From Panonychus citri (Eukaryota > Arthropoda > Arachnida > Trombidiformes > Tetranychidae), in NCBI RefSeq assembly GCF_014898815.1, contig NW_026515542.1, positions 124,001 to 188,000 on the forward strand: 64,000 nucleotides of DNA, read 5' to 3'. The position numbers and the translations under genes are program-made. Under the pieces are notes generated by a model, which worked only from the letters and a program-made list of their open reading frames with translations, searched no databases and was not told where the DNA came from. Positions 26,955 through 42,231 of this stretch are shown one piece after another (within the stretch, counting starts at the first letter, position 1; the number at the start of each line of letters is the position of its first letter).

Positions 26955-29900
26955 TAATCGATGTGAAGAAGCCAAAGTAAATAATATTAATAATGATAAC
27001 CTAACATTAAAAATGGCGCTTATCATCCTTCTCATCTTCTTCATCATCATTATTACTGTTATTAAAAAAAGTAATAGTGAGAGAGATAGAGATGGATAAT
27101 TTTTTTTGTTCAAAGAGATGAGCAAATGATGAGGATGCAAAGATGATTATTAGATTGATATGAAAAAAAATCAAAAGCTTTTCAAAAGTCATTTAAATAT
27201 AATTAATGGTTTTTTGGGTCAGTGTTAAGAATGATGATGATGATGATGATCGTCATCCTCATCACTTGTCATTTCAAATGGTACCATTTATATACATAAG
27301 TAGCATCCTCATCTTTTTGATTGTCATCATTAACATGTAATTGATTCATTTTTTAATTTTTCCAATGAGTTTTGTTCTGATGCAAAAAGTTTTCAATGTG
27401 ACAAATCAATCAGCCAGTATTATATAAATTAACAATTAATCTATGTCTCAATCGTTTACTAATTGTTATCAACTATTAATGATGTTATTAGACATTTGTC
27501 TCTTTACACTTGATCACCTCCATCATCATTGATCCTCAAACTAATCATCTTCATCTTCATCTTGAAATCAGTTTCCTATTTCCACTTGAAAATTTCCGGC
27601 TCTTGTGGGGATATAAGGACTTCCTATGTTAAAAGACGATATCAAAGTCTAGTAGATGACGAGATATAAATACCCACCCCACTCTGATTTGCCCTCTTCC
27701 AAAAATTCATCTTAATACATAAACATGATGATTTTCAATCGAAAAGTAAAAGTTTTCTAGTTCGAATCGAGTAAAGAAAAAAAAGTTCTGAAGTTTTTTG
27801 AGAAAAAAAAACTTTTTTTCTTCCCCTGATTTTGTTAACAAAATGAATAAATTGATGGCGGAAACATTTTAAATCATCAACACAATTTAAAGTTAATCAT
27901 TTCCTAGTGAATATCAATGTTTTCATCATGATTATCATTTGGAAAAAGGTTTTTCCAATGTAACTTTTTTATATTCAGATATTTAAAGGTAATATTTGTT
28001 GTCTATCATCCATATTATCATCATCATCATCATCATTCATCATCACTTTATCTCAGAACAAATAACAAACATGATTAAAGGTTTTGGACTTTTTATCGAA
28101 GTGAGAGAAAAAAAAATCGAATTCAAAAGTGGACTTTAATGTCCATTTCATGTTTTCCTTCAAACCTTCAACTCTCCATTGAGAATTAAAAGTAAACCTT
28201 GATTCTTATTCAAAACCTTTTAATGATGATGATGATGAGAGGTGGAAAATAGTAGGAGAGAGAGAGAGAGTGGAAAGTGGGAAAAGGACAAATATCAACT
28301 GGGAGTGGGAATATTTAAATATATTTAACTTTTTCAAGGAACAAGTTTCCTCTTTCATGATAACATTTAACTTGTCGAAAGGTAAAAAAATCTCTTCATC
28401 TTGATCCGCATCAATTTTTTTTTCTTTCAGCATCTTAATATAATCAAGTGAATGATAAAATCATATCACTTTCAATGGATGATCAGGGTGATGATTAAGT
28501 AAATTCAGTTTGAAAGTGTTATCAAAGTTTCACATTTAAAGGAAGGCAAAGTTGTTAAATTGACCTAAACTCTCCCACTCTCATCTTCAACTCCTTTCAT
28601 CCTTCATCATCTTGTCTCTCTATCAACCTCTTAGCATCCTCATCATCAAATTTGTGTAAATTTAAATAAATGGTCAACACTAATGGTTGAACATGATTAG
28701 TGAATAAAAAAGTATTTAAGAAATAGAGATGAGTTTAGCTGTTTGATTGAACTTTTTTATTCAAGACAATTTACTAATCATTAATCAAGTGCAAGTGAAA
28801 ATTCAAATTTAATCAGTTGTGAAGATTAAGATTGCAAATCAACATTGATTATTGATTTCTAATGAAAAGTTAATTGTTTCAATTTGCCTTCCATTTTGAA
28901 TGGAAAACTGTTCCTTGTAAAAATTTGGTAAGAAATGAAAAAAAAATCGTAAATCGAAGTGTTTATTGTTTAGACTTCCGGTCACTTTTATCCTCATCTT
29001 GATGTCCAGCGTTGTAACTTATAAATTTACCTTTTCTTTTCTCATTTATATCATCATTTTTATCATCAACAATTGAAGATGATTCTTGATTCTATAGGTT
29101 TCGTTGAGGCGGAGTTAAGGTGGACTTTGAATTTTTCTGACCAATAGTTGATCATCTGTGAGTTTTTACCTCATCATCTTTATCATCACAATAATAGACT
29201 GAAGAGAAGGAGAAAAGAGAGAAGAGAGAGAGAGAGAGAGCCAAAGTGAGAAGATGATAATGATGATAAGAGATGAATGAGTGAGCTCTCACTTGCATTT
29301 TGATTCTTTTTGATTGTTGATATTTTACTTTTTTCTTTTTTTGTTCATTCCAAACTTTTAACATTCTCAGTAAATCTCTTCCTAAATTGTAACAATCAAC
29401 TGATTATGTGAATCAAATTATATAATTATCATCATCATCATATAATCATAACTAAACTTGTTGTAAATTGTTAATCTTGTTTGTGTGTGTGTGTTTTGTT
29501 TCATTGATTGTTTGTGATTCCATCAATTTATCAACAACTTTTTTGTCTTTACTTGGTAAACTTTAACCTCTTTAAACGGATAATATCAATCACAATTAGT
29601 TAATCATTTTGGGAATATAATTTTCATCATAAATTGTTATCATCTTCATTATCATCATCAACCATTCTAGAGAAAAGGTTAATATAAATTGTTTTTTCTT
29701 TGCTTAATCTTTACCGAACAGTTTCACTTTTAATTGCCAATAGAAACTGATTAACTCACTGATTGTTGACCAAAGACGATTAACAATTGAACTTTCTAAT
29801 AAATTGTTCTAATTAGTAACAAATTCAAAGAATAATAAATTCTGGTTACCATGGATACTGAAAGAAGAAAAAAAATCAGACAAAAACTTTTTCTTTTCAT

Positions 29901-30455
29901 TACAAAGAAAAAGAGATTAATTGTTAATCTAAATCTTAATCTTTGTTATTTAAATTTTTCGATTCTTATTCAATCCAATCCTATTAATCATTGACCGTTT
30001 ATCACATAATCATTATCATCATCATCTATTATTGGAACTTCCTGTTACCGTTTTCTTTTTTCTCTCTCTCTTCTTTTTTCTTCGAATTTTCTTTCTATTC
30101 GAACTTTTTTTTGTTCGATTTTAATTTTCATTGTGAAACTTGGTCAATATTAATAACATTGGACTCGAAATATCCTAATAATAATAGGGAAGAAAAAGTA
30201 AATTGTTGATAAGAAAATAGCCTCAGGGTAGTTTAATACCTTATGTCCGATTGTAATGATGTTAAAAGTTTCATTATGAGAGAAACAAAATCAACTGTTA
30301 ATCAAGTTGATTGTTGATGTTTACCTGAGCAATTTAACGTAATATTGATCAATTTTTTTCATTCTCTATTTGGAATAGCAAGTTAATCAACTTGATTAGA
30401 TTTCATTGATTCTCACAATTAGAATTGAAAATTTTTTCATCAAATCATGATAAAG

Positions 30456-30481
30456 ATGATGATGATGATGATGATGATGTT
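30456..30481. repeat. (GAT)n microsatellite
   Basis: About eight GAT triplets, followed at once by GTT triplets. Confidence 0.9.
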
Positions 30482-31424
30482 GTTGTTGATAAACATCATC
30501 ATCTTGATCCTTTCATTTTATTTACTCCTCCCAATTCATGTAAACTGAAAATCATTTAATTTGAACAATTTAATTTCTCAATGTTGATTAACTTTTACTA
30601 AATTGAATGTTATCAAAACTGAATTTCAATCTCCTCCTGAAACTTAACTTTCATCATGTTGATCAATAGATTCAATATCGAGAACTCAACTTACTCCAAA
30701 CATCAACATCGAGACTCAGAACTTTTTTCCCGCCCAAATAATTGATCGATAATCAATTTCCAATCACAACTAATTGTAATCTTCCCATTTAAGTTGCACG
30801 TTTAATAATCGCGATTATCTGATAAACTTTGATTAGATGAATATTAAAATTGATTGCGAACAATTTGTTTAATCAATTTAATGAAAAACCCTATGGAAGT
30901 TCATGATGTATTCATGATGAATTTCTGTTCACTTACCAATGATTTTGATTCCATCAGAATTAATCATTAATTACCTGAGGCATTTTAATTAATTTTTCAT
31001 TTCAATTTCCCTTATTGAATCTTGTTGAAAAGTTAATGATAAAAAAAAGTGTAATTGTAAATAGTCACAACAATTAAAAGTTAATCACCATCATCAATGA
31101 AGATGAATAATTACAAAATTAAAAGTGAGCGATTACAATTAGTTTACATGTTTCATTTTCAAATGATTTGGCCAATAAGATCATTAGGATTAAATTTTGT
31201 TGATTATCAAGATGATGAAAGAGATTAGATAATCTTGATCTGGTGGATTAATGGATTAACCAGTGGTGATGGTGAAAGATGATCATAGTAAGATTAAAAT
31301 TGACCAAAGGAAGGAGGCATAAGGAGGATAATGAGAAACGGAAATGAAGCAAAAAAGTCATCGAGTGTAAAGTTAGATTCAAATGTAAATATAAACACTA
31401 ATACGCACAAGGTTGACCCCTTGA

Positions 31425-31444
31425 GGGGCCAGGGGGAGGGCGGG
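31425..31444 (+). other. G-rich island with G-quadruplex pattern
   Basis: Four G-runs of 4, 5, 3 and 3 are separated by CCA, A and C, in otherwise AT-rich DNA. A CCCCT/AGGGG inverted pair lies at its left edge. The pattern fits a G-quadruplex. No gene is adjacent. Confidence 0.7.
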
Positions 31445-31671
31445 AGTGCTTATTATTTGAATGAGAGCCGAAAATAGGGTAAACACAATGATGATTGTTA
31501 TGTAATAAGGAGATGAGAGAGAAATAAAGAAAACAGTTCGATCCCTTTAACTAATAATGATGATGATATTTGTTTGTTCCTTTCTCCCTTTTGTTGATTT
31601 GTATTCTCTCTCATCATCATCATCACCATCATCATCCATCTCAGCACGAATTTGAAAGATGAAAGGAGGAT

Positions 31672-31675
<4 letters not shown>

Positions 31676-31706
<31 letters not shown>

Positions 31707-31728
31707 AAGAGAGAGAGAGAGAGAGAGG
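31676..31728. repeat. (GA)n microsatellite, interrupted
   Basis: About 53 bp of GA repeats with two GAAA interruptions. Confidence 0.95.
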
Positions 31729-32194
31729 AAAAATTCGCGCGTACATTTTAGATTCTATTAACAATTTTCTTCTGTGGGAAAAGTTTCCCTTCCAGCTGTT
31801 CCAATGCTAGAAAAACTAAATATATATTTCGATATATAAATATAGTATTCATCAAATGTTATATCATATTATGTAAATAACAAACAATAATAAGATGATG
31901 ATGAAGATGAAGATGAAATTTGGGATGTTGAAGGTAATATGTGTCCAAATGTATAACGTTTTTTTTTGTGTTATTATTATGATTCTCAATGTGGCTGAGA
32001 TGATGAACCTGTAAGATGACCAAAAATAGAGGGACAATACAAGACTTAGGGTCAAATAACGTGCCCATGTCAAGGTTTGTTGTTGTTGTTGATGGCGAGA
32101 AAAATTCAAAGTCTTTCCTTGCATAATATGATCTTTGGATTTCCCTCTTCGGACTTTTCTCCATCATCTTTGTCATCATCATTTGCTGTCATTT

Positions 32195-32197
<3 letters not shown>

Positions 32198-32231
<34 letters not shown>
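32198..32231. repeat. (CT)n microsatellite
   Basis: Uninterrupted run of about 34 bp. Confidence 0.95.
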
Positions 32232-32233
<2 letters not shown>

Positions 32234-32473
32234 TTATGTGTTTATCTGGGATGATTTTTTCTTCTTCCATCAGCTTATTATTATGTAAGAAGAATCTTTC
32301 TCTTTCTCTCTTCATCTCATCTTCTTTGTTGATGTTTTTTACTTTTATCATCTTCCTTATCATCGCTTTTTTTTCACCCTCCAGGCAGTTTTATCTTTTT
32401 TCCCCTCTGTTAATTCATCTCTGTTGTTGTGTTGATGCTTTTGCAGAAACACTTTGTGTGTCCAATGGTTCAC

Positions 32474-33028
32474 ATTGCAAATATTTGATTGTTGCATATT
32501 AAAGGTTTTGCTGTTTGTTTGCAATTGCAAATATTATTTCACACAAAACTTTTTTTTTCTACACCAATGTAATCAAACCAACAAAATGAAAATAATAAGC
32601 AAAAAAATTGATCTAAACAATTTTTGTGCAAATCATTATTTGATTATGAAAGATTATCATCATTCCCATCATCATCTACATCATCTGTAGTCTATTTTTG
32701 CAATTTAGCAACTTCAATACTCTATCATTAACCTTTGATTATTTATTGCTGTTTTGCAATTTACAGTTATATTAATTTGCACCACAATTAACTAATAAAC
32801 CTTTTCCCTACTCTCTCATGAAGTTAAATTATAACAATTAGACTTGAATATTTGGCAAAAATGAAATCAACTTGATTGCTGAGTTAACTAATTTATTTAT
32901 ATTTACCGGGATCCCCTTTTTTTTGTAATTAAATTTACATTTTAATCATTGCCGTTTGCAAAATTTACCATTACAATTGTATATGACAATCAACATGATT
33001 AACAGTAATAATAAACAGATTTGCAAAG
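32474..33028. promoter_or_regulatory. Cluster of TTGCAA words (candidate regulatory element)
   Basis: Seven exact TTGCAA hexamers (32475, 32519, 32525, 32698, 32754, 32956, 33021), plus GTGCAAAT and TTTGCACC variants, fall in about 550 bp. The word is sparse in the rest of the gene-poor region. TTGCAA and TGCAAAT resemble C/EBP half-sites and POU octamers. Regulatory function is inference. Confidence 0.3.
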
Positions 33029-36000
33029 TGATTAATATAATCTCATATTCATCATCTGTAAGATTTTGAGCTGTTGTTGTCGTGATACTTGGATGACAAT
33101 TGAATGTTTATCTTTATCAAGAGAAGCAAAAAAAGATGAGGATGAGGATGAAGATGAAGATTGGGATGGAGATGAAACTAAAAGAGGATCAAGTTAAATC
33201 TTATCCAAACAATGATAATCTATTTTTCACTCCAAGAAAACAACAACACCTTAATTGTGGTTCAACTTAAATTTGGAGCGAAAAATTTTCATTCAAATTA
33301 TATTGATGATCAAATATTGATTGCTGATGATTGGAATTGATTTGCTTTTATTTTCAATTGAAAGTTAACAATTTACAATTTGATCTGAATGAGGGAATCA
33401 GAGGAAATAACAACAATCAATAACATTTTGAATAGTTTGATGAAAAACCAATGCTCTGATTGTGGTCACTTTCTGGTCAATAGACAGTTGACCAAAAAAT
33501 ACTTATCACAATCATAATCATCAGAAAATTGTAACAATAAGGTCAGTTCAGGTCAGTTTTTGTCGGTAAACGATAAAATTTAGAACACTTTCCTTTTTTT
33601 TTGTTCTCAAATTGATCTTGACTTTTTCTTCATTGATATTCAATTGTAACAATTGTTGATTGTTGATCATCAATGACCTTTAGTTAGTATAAAACGGAAA
33701 TTGTAACGTTACTTTGATAAATAATAATAGTAACATTTGAATTTCCGTTTGTTGTTGTTGTTTTTACCTGTTGCTTTTATTAGGGAATCATTTCCGTTTC
33801 CATGTTTTCTGTCATTTTTATCATTCATTAGTCATTGATGATGTCAAGATGATTTTTACCTTTCCTTTTATAAAGGTATAACTCTTACCATTTACCTTTT
33901 TCCTGTGAGGATAAAATCATCTTCATCTCCATTTACAATGTATTGTTATTCATATCCAGTGATTAATACAATAATGTACACACTCTGATTGTTGGTAATT
34001 TATTTTAAACACTGATTACAATTAAATTGGTTGAACAAAAAAAAAATCAATTTTCATTACAATTTTCAAGTTTGTTGATAATTAATTAATACAAATCCCA
34101 AGTCACTGACCAATCAAAGAAAGTAAAAGCTATTAAATTTGACCTCATGTAAAGTAGTTAATTGTCAACAATTAATTAGCTTAATTGTTGGTTAGAAAAT
34201 TAATTTTCACCTCCAACCAATCTAAATGCAAATTATTATCAATCAAACAATTGGAAACAAATTGAATCAATTGAAACAATACTAAACCTTATAAGGATTA
34301 GAATATTTATTCAAATGAATATTTCCCGCCAAAATTTGCGAAAAATTTCCAATAGAGAAAAAGTTTTCTTACCTTGGTGAACATTCACCTTTCACCTTAA
34401 GGTTCACTCTGTTTATACAAATCACTTTCTCATTTGTTACAAAGATTTTCCTTCCATCTGTTAACCTTTAGAAAACAACAATAAACAACAACAACAACAA
34501 CAACAAATCCCGAATTTAGAAAGTATCAAGATGACCGATGGTCAAGGCCATTTGGAAACTTTTCCTCTCTCTCTCTCTCTCTTTCTCCTTGTAACACTTT
34601 TCCTGGAAAGTTATTATTTTTATATCTTCTCTCTCACTCTCTTTATCATCTTCACCCAATGATCATCACCTTTGCTTCATCATTTTCCTCTCCCAAACAT
34701 CACCTTGACCTCTCCTTTATCCTCCCTTAAGGTCACTTAAGGTCAACAATTGGCAAGAAATAAATATAAAAAAAGTCCATTATCAATGTAACTTAAATCA
34801 CTCATTCAGATAAACGGACTTCCCATTGATAATAATAGTAACTATTAACTCAACGGTCAGTGTTGTATTACTGACTGTTTGATATTATTATTATTATTAT
34901 TATTATTATTCTATCACTTAATTACTTGTTCATCTTAAATTCAATTTGATTAAATTGTCATTCTCTTAATTGTTATATTCTATCATTAACTTGTTTACTA
35001 TTTACTAATTATCCATTTCTATTTTTGATCTAATTTTCTAACAGATCATCAGAAAATCTTAACCTGTAATAGAAACTTACACCTCCGTTAATGATTAAAG
35101 TTAATTATCACTAATTTAATCCACAAACATTATCAAAGAAAAACTTAATCATCTAAATCCATCAAAAAAAAGTGAAAGTCAATCCAGTGCCGTCTTGAAG
35201 ATTGAAAACTAACTGTAAACAAAGGGTAAGTGTTGATTAATTAATCTCTTTAATTGTTATCAATTAGCTGTCAAATAACAACAAGAATCAGAAAATCATG
35301 TTAATCTTTCGGTCGAGTAAAAAATAACTACACTAAATGATTGATGAAAAAAAAAGAGATGAGGAAGATTAATCTTCCCACTTGAGTAGCATCCTCATCA
35401 TGATGAGAATCTAATTTGCTTTTCATCCCATCATTATCATCCCACTTTCCACCACCAACCAGTATCCTCTTGTTAACCACTTTGTAGAATCTTATATAAA
35501 GCAAAAAGAAATGATAGAACGAAAAAAACAAATTCGAAGTAAAAAAAATTGATTCAATTTCGAAAAGAGGAATTAAAAAAATCATCAGATTACTTTTTCT
35601 CTTCAAGGATGAGGTGGAAATCGAGAGTAGCTCGACAATCACAATTTCTAACCCTTCATCTCCTTCGTATATTTAAATATGATCTAAGTCGCGTGTCTTT
35701 CCAGTCAAAAAAGTACGATTAGAATTCGAGGTTTTCGAACAAAAGTCGAAAAGGAAGAAAGAAAAGTTTCTCTCTCTCTCTCCAAATTTGATTCTCGATT
35801 TCGATAAATGTATATTATATATTCAACTCCCTGTGGCTTTTGTTTATCTGAATTAAAGCTCAGCCTAATATCTTTGTATTCATTTATCACGCAACTGATA
35901 CAGTTATCAGATTGTTAACTCCCACCTTGGCCTCATCCTTTTTTTCATGCTTCTTCATATTCAATTTATCATCATCCTCATCATCTTTCAAGGTCAATCA

Positions 36001-36293
36001 AGAAAGTTGAATTTCCAAAACTACAAACTCAAATGAAAAGTTTACCATTAGATTTATATGTATGAATATATCTTGTTAATTATCATTTATAAAATCTCAT
36101 GTTAAATGAAGATGAGGATGAAAAAGAAGAGGAGGAGGAGGAGATGTTAGATGATGAGGGGAAGATGATGAGAAGAGGAAATGATGTTTATATTAATTAT
36201 TATCGAATTTTTATTTTTCTCTTTTATCATCTTCTCATTAAACCCATTTTCTCTCATCGTGTTTACCAGAATCATTTTTGTTTACCAGAAAAA

Positions 36294-36299
<6 letters not shown>

Positions 36300-36348
<49 letters not shown>
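36300..36348. repeat. (TC)24 microsatellite
   Basis: One of the two longest perfect dinucleotide runs in the window, about 49 bp. Confidence 0.95.
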
Positions 36349-36351
<3 letters not shown>

Positions 36352-39300
36352 TTCATCTTCTCCCCTTTTTTGTTATATTCTTTTTCATCATCATCATTAT
36401 CATTATTCAGAATAATTTTAATCACAATCAACATGCGCAAAAGTTTAATTCCAATAATATAATGATGAAAATGAAGATGGAGATGATAACAGTAACCCAT
36501 TTCAATTTTATCTTCTCGCTCCCCACTTTGTTTACTCCTCATCACCGTGATGATGATTAGGAAAAAGATGAGGAAGACAATGGTGATGGCTCCCTCTCTT
36601 TCTTTCTCTTTCTCCCTCTCTTCATCCTCAGTTTATCATCTTCACCCTTTTATTGTATTAACAATTGTCTTTCATTTGGTAATATATTTTTCTTGATTAT
36701 ACTTTTCCTCTTATTTTTGCATAACTCACTCGCTGATGAGGATGATGAGGGAGAAGACAAAGATGATGATAGAGTATTTATACATCATCATCTTCTCTTT
36801 TTGCTCCTCCCTTTTATTGTTCTTGCAAATACTTTTTACTTCTATTTTCTCTTCGCTGCTTCATCATCATCATCCTTTATTTATTTGTCTTTCTTTCTCT
36901 CTCTCTCTCTCTCTCATACACACACTGATCTTTAACCACCCCTCAGGCTAATTATTCCAGTGAAACTCATTTCCCTTTCTACCTTTTACTCTCTTTTCTT
37001 CATCTTCTTTTATTTTTTTCTCCTTTTTCATGGTTAATTTTACTTCTTCATCTTGTTTCATCCATTTTCCATCTTTATCATTTCCCTATTAGCAGCTCAC
37101 TCATCATCATCATCATCATCATCTCCATCACCTCACCCCCTCCTCTCATCATCATCAACTTCTACCTCCCCCAAAAGTTACAATAACTCCACCTCCTTTT
37201 TCATTACAATTTCGAGCTCCCTTTTATTTAGTATATGACATTTTCACAATTACCAATTGCCTTTTTCATCCTCATCATCATCATTATCATCAATTCAAGC
37301 CTTCATCACCTTCATCATCTCTTAATCATCAACATCATCAGCAGAATCTTTCAATTTTATCTTTCCTCTTTTCTCATCAATACCAAATTGTGATTCATTC
37401 ATTGAAATTACATTTATTTTCCTCGAAAACAATTCAACAATTAAATCAATAAACATTTTCTCAATTGATTGACAATATCAATTTACTATTCCAATGGCTG
37501 TAGATTAAAGTTTAATGATTCAAATGAGAAAATGTCATCATGATGATCATTAGATTCAAATTATTTCAAATAATAATGAATTCCAATGATTAAATACATT
37601 ATAATTTACTATTTCCATGAATAAATAGCTTTTCAACTTTCATCTCATCAGCTCATCATCATCACCATTAAATTTTCATATCTGAATAACATTGAAATTC
37701 ATAAACGATAACAAGGAAAAGTTGAATATCGCCCAAGGGCAACAATCAAATTAGATGATGAAAAAAGAAATGAAAATCAAGAGAAGATGAAAAATTGTTC
37801 ATTTCAAATGAATCTAAACAATCAATAATATTAATTAACATGAGATGACACAATTATAATCACAATTAACTTCATCTCGTACTCTTTGTAATTACAAGTT
37901 GAAGTTATTAAAAAAAAGAGAGAGGGAAACAAATAATCAGAACTTTTTCCATCTCTCTCTCTCTCTCTTTGCATTTCCTTTTCCTGTTTCCATAGAGAAA
38001 AATATTTAATCATCACCATCATCATTATTGATTGATTGATTGTTGTTTATTGATGTGTTGGTCTGTTGATTACGTGATTAGATGTAGCTGATTAAAAAAC
38101 AAACAGCATTAAGATTAGGATCATGGATTTAAATTGTTGATTTTATCAAGAGGCACAATTAAGGTAACAATTTAGTTTCCATCATCATTATTATTATCAT
38201 CATCTCCACCCAATACTCAACATGATAAAAGGTGTTAATCTTACTCCCAGAATTTTCTGGTTCCATCTTAATTATATAACGATTATCATGATGATAATAT
38301 TAACAATCAATAGACTAAATTGTGATAAAAATGATGATCCTGTAGGTCAGATAATAATCCTCACCCTTAATCATCAACATCAACATCCCTAATTGTGATT
38401 ATTTGATTGTCTCTGTTAATTTTTCATTTCATGTCATTTTTTTCATCCTAATCAATCCTTCATCTTATTTCATTGATAAATCATTGATCCTGTTGATTAT
38501 GATGATAGTTATGTTTAGGATTGTACTGAATATGTGTGTGTGTGTGATTGTGATGATTAATCTTAGTGATACAATTGTAATCAAAATGATAATCATCATC
38601 ATCTTAATCATATCCAGAATCATTGATCACAATCAAATTATATTTTTCCGTTTCAATGAACATGAACGAGTAGAAGAGACAAAAAAACTGAAATATTAGA
38701 AATCAATTCAATCGCCAAATTAATCATGACTATTAATCTAATTGTTACCTGGTCAAAAGTAACAAGAATACAATCCAACAATTAAACGAATTGTTTCCAA
38801 TCAGTTAATCAATGTCACATAGAGAGAGAGAGAGTGAGAAAACTTTAATCAAGCAGAAAAAAACGTGAAAAATTAAACTCATTGATTAATTGATGATAAT
38901 CATAAGATTAAACAACAATCTCTTAATTGTTGAGAATATAAATTGATACTAATTCAAGGGTAAACAAAAAGTTAGATGATTAATAATAAAATCTAATATG
39001 AAATTGTAAATCCAATAATTTTATCATCATCATGATAAATTCATCATTTTATTTGCTGAATCGATGATGAAGATAAATTTACCGTTATTATTATTATCCA
39101 ACAATTGGATGATAATAATAAACAGTAACTTCATTCATTTAGCAAAACAATCATGAAAGTATCAAAACAAAAACAAAGATACTCACTCGATTACGTGATA
39201 AGTGTCACTACAGTATAATAATACTAGACAAAACTCACCTCCCAACACTCAGCCACCCACCTACACCCACTCACTCACCCATCATCATGAGTGAAAAACA

Positions 39301-41716
39301 ACAAAATGATCAAATCAATAACAATAAAAACAAATATAATTCATCTTCTAAATAATAACTGATAATTGTTTGCAAAATTAGTCAACCCTATCCATAGATC
39401 GTGTTGGTTGGACCAATTTTTCATCATCAATCCCACCCCACCCCGAATCTTACCCACCCCAATATATTCATATATCAATAACATGATAGTAATATTTTGT
39501 TTCAACTTGCATGTTGAGTCCAAGTTGATATTTTCAACTCTAGTGTTACCTTGTCTATCCAACCAATCATTTGGTTTTTTTTTCTTACACAGGTAATCAT
39601 TTCTTTGCTTCTCTATCACTTACTCACTCACTAACTCACTCTCTGATTGACTAACCCACACTAACCAGTGATCAACCACACCCGAAACTCAACCTATTCA
39701 CAATTAACACGCGATACTAATCCCAATCATGTACACACACTTGATTCATAATCATGACAACTATTATAATAATTACTTTACCTTGATGCTGAAAAATATA
39801 AACAAAAACATATAATCAACTTATCAATTAAATATTATCATTAAATCATAAACAGAGACAAAATTATCATCATAATCAATTTGATTGAATATCAATAAGT
39901 TTAAAAGGTAAACTTGAAATTGATTTTCTATGTTTACTCAGACAAAACTAGCAAATAGTTTACGATAACAATTGAAATTTGATGAATTCTGAATCTTTCA
40001 CCTAAAAGATTTTGATGAATTTCTATCATTTTCATAATCATCATCATCATCGTCCTCTTACATTGACTGATTGTGACTCTAATTGCGTGATTTAAGTTAA
40101 TTGCAATTTTCTCATTCAGGGAGTTATGAGTTTACGTTTTCAAATGTTATCTTTGAACATGAGACTTGATGATGAAGACAATTAGCTGAACATGTTGGGA
40201 ATTATGATTAACTGTAAACTAAATTAATGGAATCATATCCTTCATCTTTCATCTTCCACCACCACAACTAGAACCATATCCCACCCTCAAAATCCTCCCT
40301 CACCTCCTCATCCTCATCCTCCTTGATCCCCTTTGATAATCAACGATAATAAATAATAATAATAATAATTTTCACTTCTCATCTGATCATTTTCATCATT
40401 TATCCTGAAATAATTGAATCGTTGATTAACAATAATCATAATATCAACAACAAATCAACAACCAACACCATTACCATCGTAACTAATCAATTCAAGTTTA
40501 ATTTGTAATTAACTAAATTATTATTATTCTAATATAAATCAACCTTTCCCCCCTCAATTATATACACTCATGATTCTGGATCTGCTTTGGTGAACTTTTG
40601 TTTTTTGTATCAAGATAATTCATCAAACAATTGAAACTGTTTCATCTCTTTGGTTCCTGTTGGTGGATCTGGTTAAAATTCATGATAATATCATTATCTG
40701 GTTAATCTTGTTTTAATTATCATCATGAATATAACTTGATAATCATAATCCTGAAGCGCAAAAAATTACGTTACATGGATACGATTCATAAACTCATGTT
40801 TATTATTTACTTTTTGGGATTATAACTAATTAGAACTTGATATATATTTATATTGACCAATGGTCAGTTTTTACCATTAGTCATTAGGATTTTGTTGATT
40901 GACTTTTGGAAATTAATTTTTATCATGAAAACTTTTTTTTTCATCTCTTTCAAGTTATGATGGGAACAGTTATTATTCAATAGATGTCACTGTTGCTTTG
41001 GAAGATGAATGATGATGATGATAAATTTTATCGATTTCAAGTTGCTCTTGTTTTTGTTTACTTCTTGTATGATTGTTTATCTTTCACGTTGGTGCATGGA
41101 AAAAGTTCATTTCCGTTCAGAGAATCGAATGATAATATAAACAATATATTAATATATTTTATCATCATCATCATCATCATCTCAAGCATCTCTCTCCCTC
41201 TCTTATTTATCTTTCTCCTCATCAACTAAAATGATGCAACAGTAAACAAAACTAACAGGATATCAAAGGGATGATGATGAAGATGATGAGGATAATGAAA
41301 TGATACAAAAATGTTCCATACCCTGAATATTATGATGATAGAGAAATTTCTCTCTCCCTCTCTGTCTCTCTCAGAGTATCTTTCATAGTACATCATTCGG
41401 ATTCTTATGGAAAACATTTAATTTCATCCAGAAAAACCATGTAAACAAAAGAGAGAAAATTCTTCATCTTCCAAATTTTCTCCCTCGTCATAATCTCTCT
41501 CTTTCTCTCTCTCTCTTTCTTTCCTTTTGACAATTGTCTTCCACCTTCTCTCATCATCTTTCTCATTTCCACTCTTTCCATTCCTTCTCATCCTTTCCTT
41601 TTCCTCCATCTTCCTTTCACTATCCTTGATGTTTACCTAAATTGAAGTAGAAATCATCATTTTCCTCCTTCTCTGATCATCTTCATCTTCATTCTAATTG
41701 CTTATTCTTTCAATGC

Positions 41717-41741
41717 AGAGAGAGAGAGAGAGAGAGAGAGA
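41717..41741. repeat. (GA)n microsatellite
   Basis: GA run of about 25 bp. Confidence 0.95.
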
Positions 41742-42209
41742 CAACATCTCTCCTATAATAGTAAATAAAGAAATAAACTTGATGAGAATGAAAATAAGAC
41801 GAAAAGATGATGAAGATAAGGTGAAAACGAAAAAGGGAAATAAGTTTGTTGTTGTTTAATGTAAAAACCATCAACATGAGAAAAATAATAGAAAAGAGAG
41901 AAAAAAACAAAGAGTAAAACCGAAAATTTTATATTTATTTCTCCAGCATCCTCATCATCATTATTATCACTCACAAAGATAAAAGATGATGAAAAAAGGG
42001 GTATTCATATGAAGATGATAACTATTAAATGACGGATAGAAAATAAAATAACATTGAAATTTTCTCGAATTAAGATGAAAACTTTTTTTCTCCTTCCAAA
42101 CAGAAAATGTAACTTGTCAGAAATAGAGTAACATTTAATATTAGAAAAAAAACTTTTTCCAACCATTGATTTGATATTTTGTTTTCTTGCAGCGACTAAT
42201 TTTCAACTG

Positions 42210-42231
42210 TCTCTCTCTCTCTCTCTCTCTC
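42210..42231. repeat. (CT)n microsatellite
   Basis: CT run of about 22 bp, followed by CACT repeats. Confidence 0.9.

Noticed and set aside
32077..32502. 141-codon + frame with hydrophobic stretches
   Set aside because: The frame is carried by a (CT)n run (SLSLSL) and T-rich DNA, and overlaps an equally open minus frame.
36099..36560. 153-codon + frame with acidic start
   Set aside because: It is built from GAG/GAT triplets and a (TC)24 run; three frames are open at once, as expected for microsatellites.
39341..39619. Two overlapping frames of 92 (-) and 76 (+) codons that are not simple repeats
   Set aside because: No recognisable family and no splice or promoter context, and both strands are open; kept out for lack of evidence.
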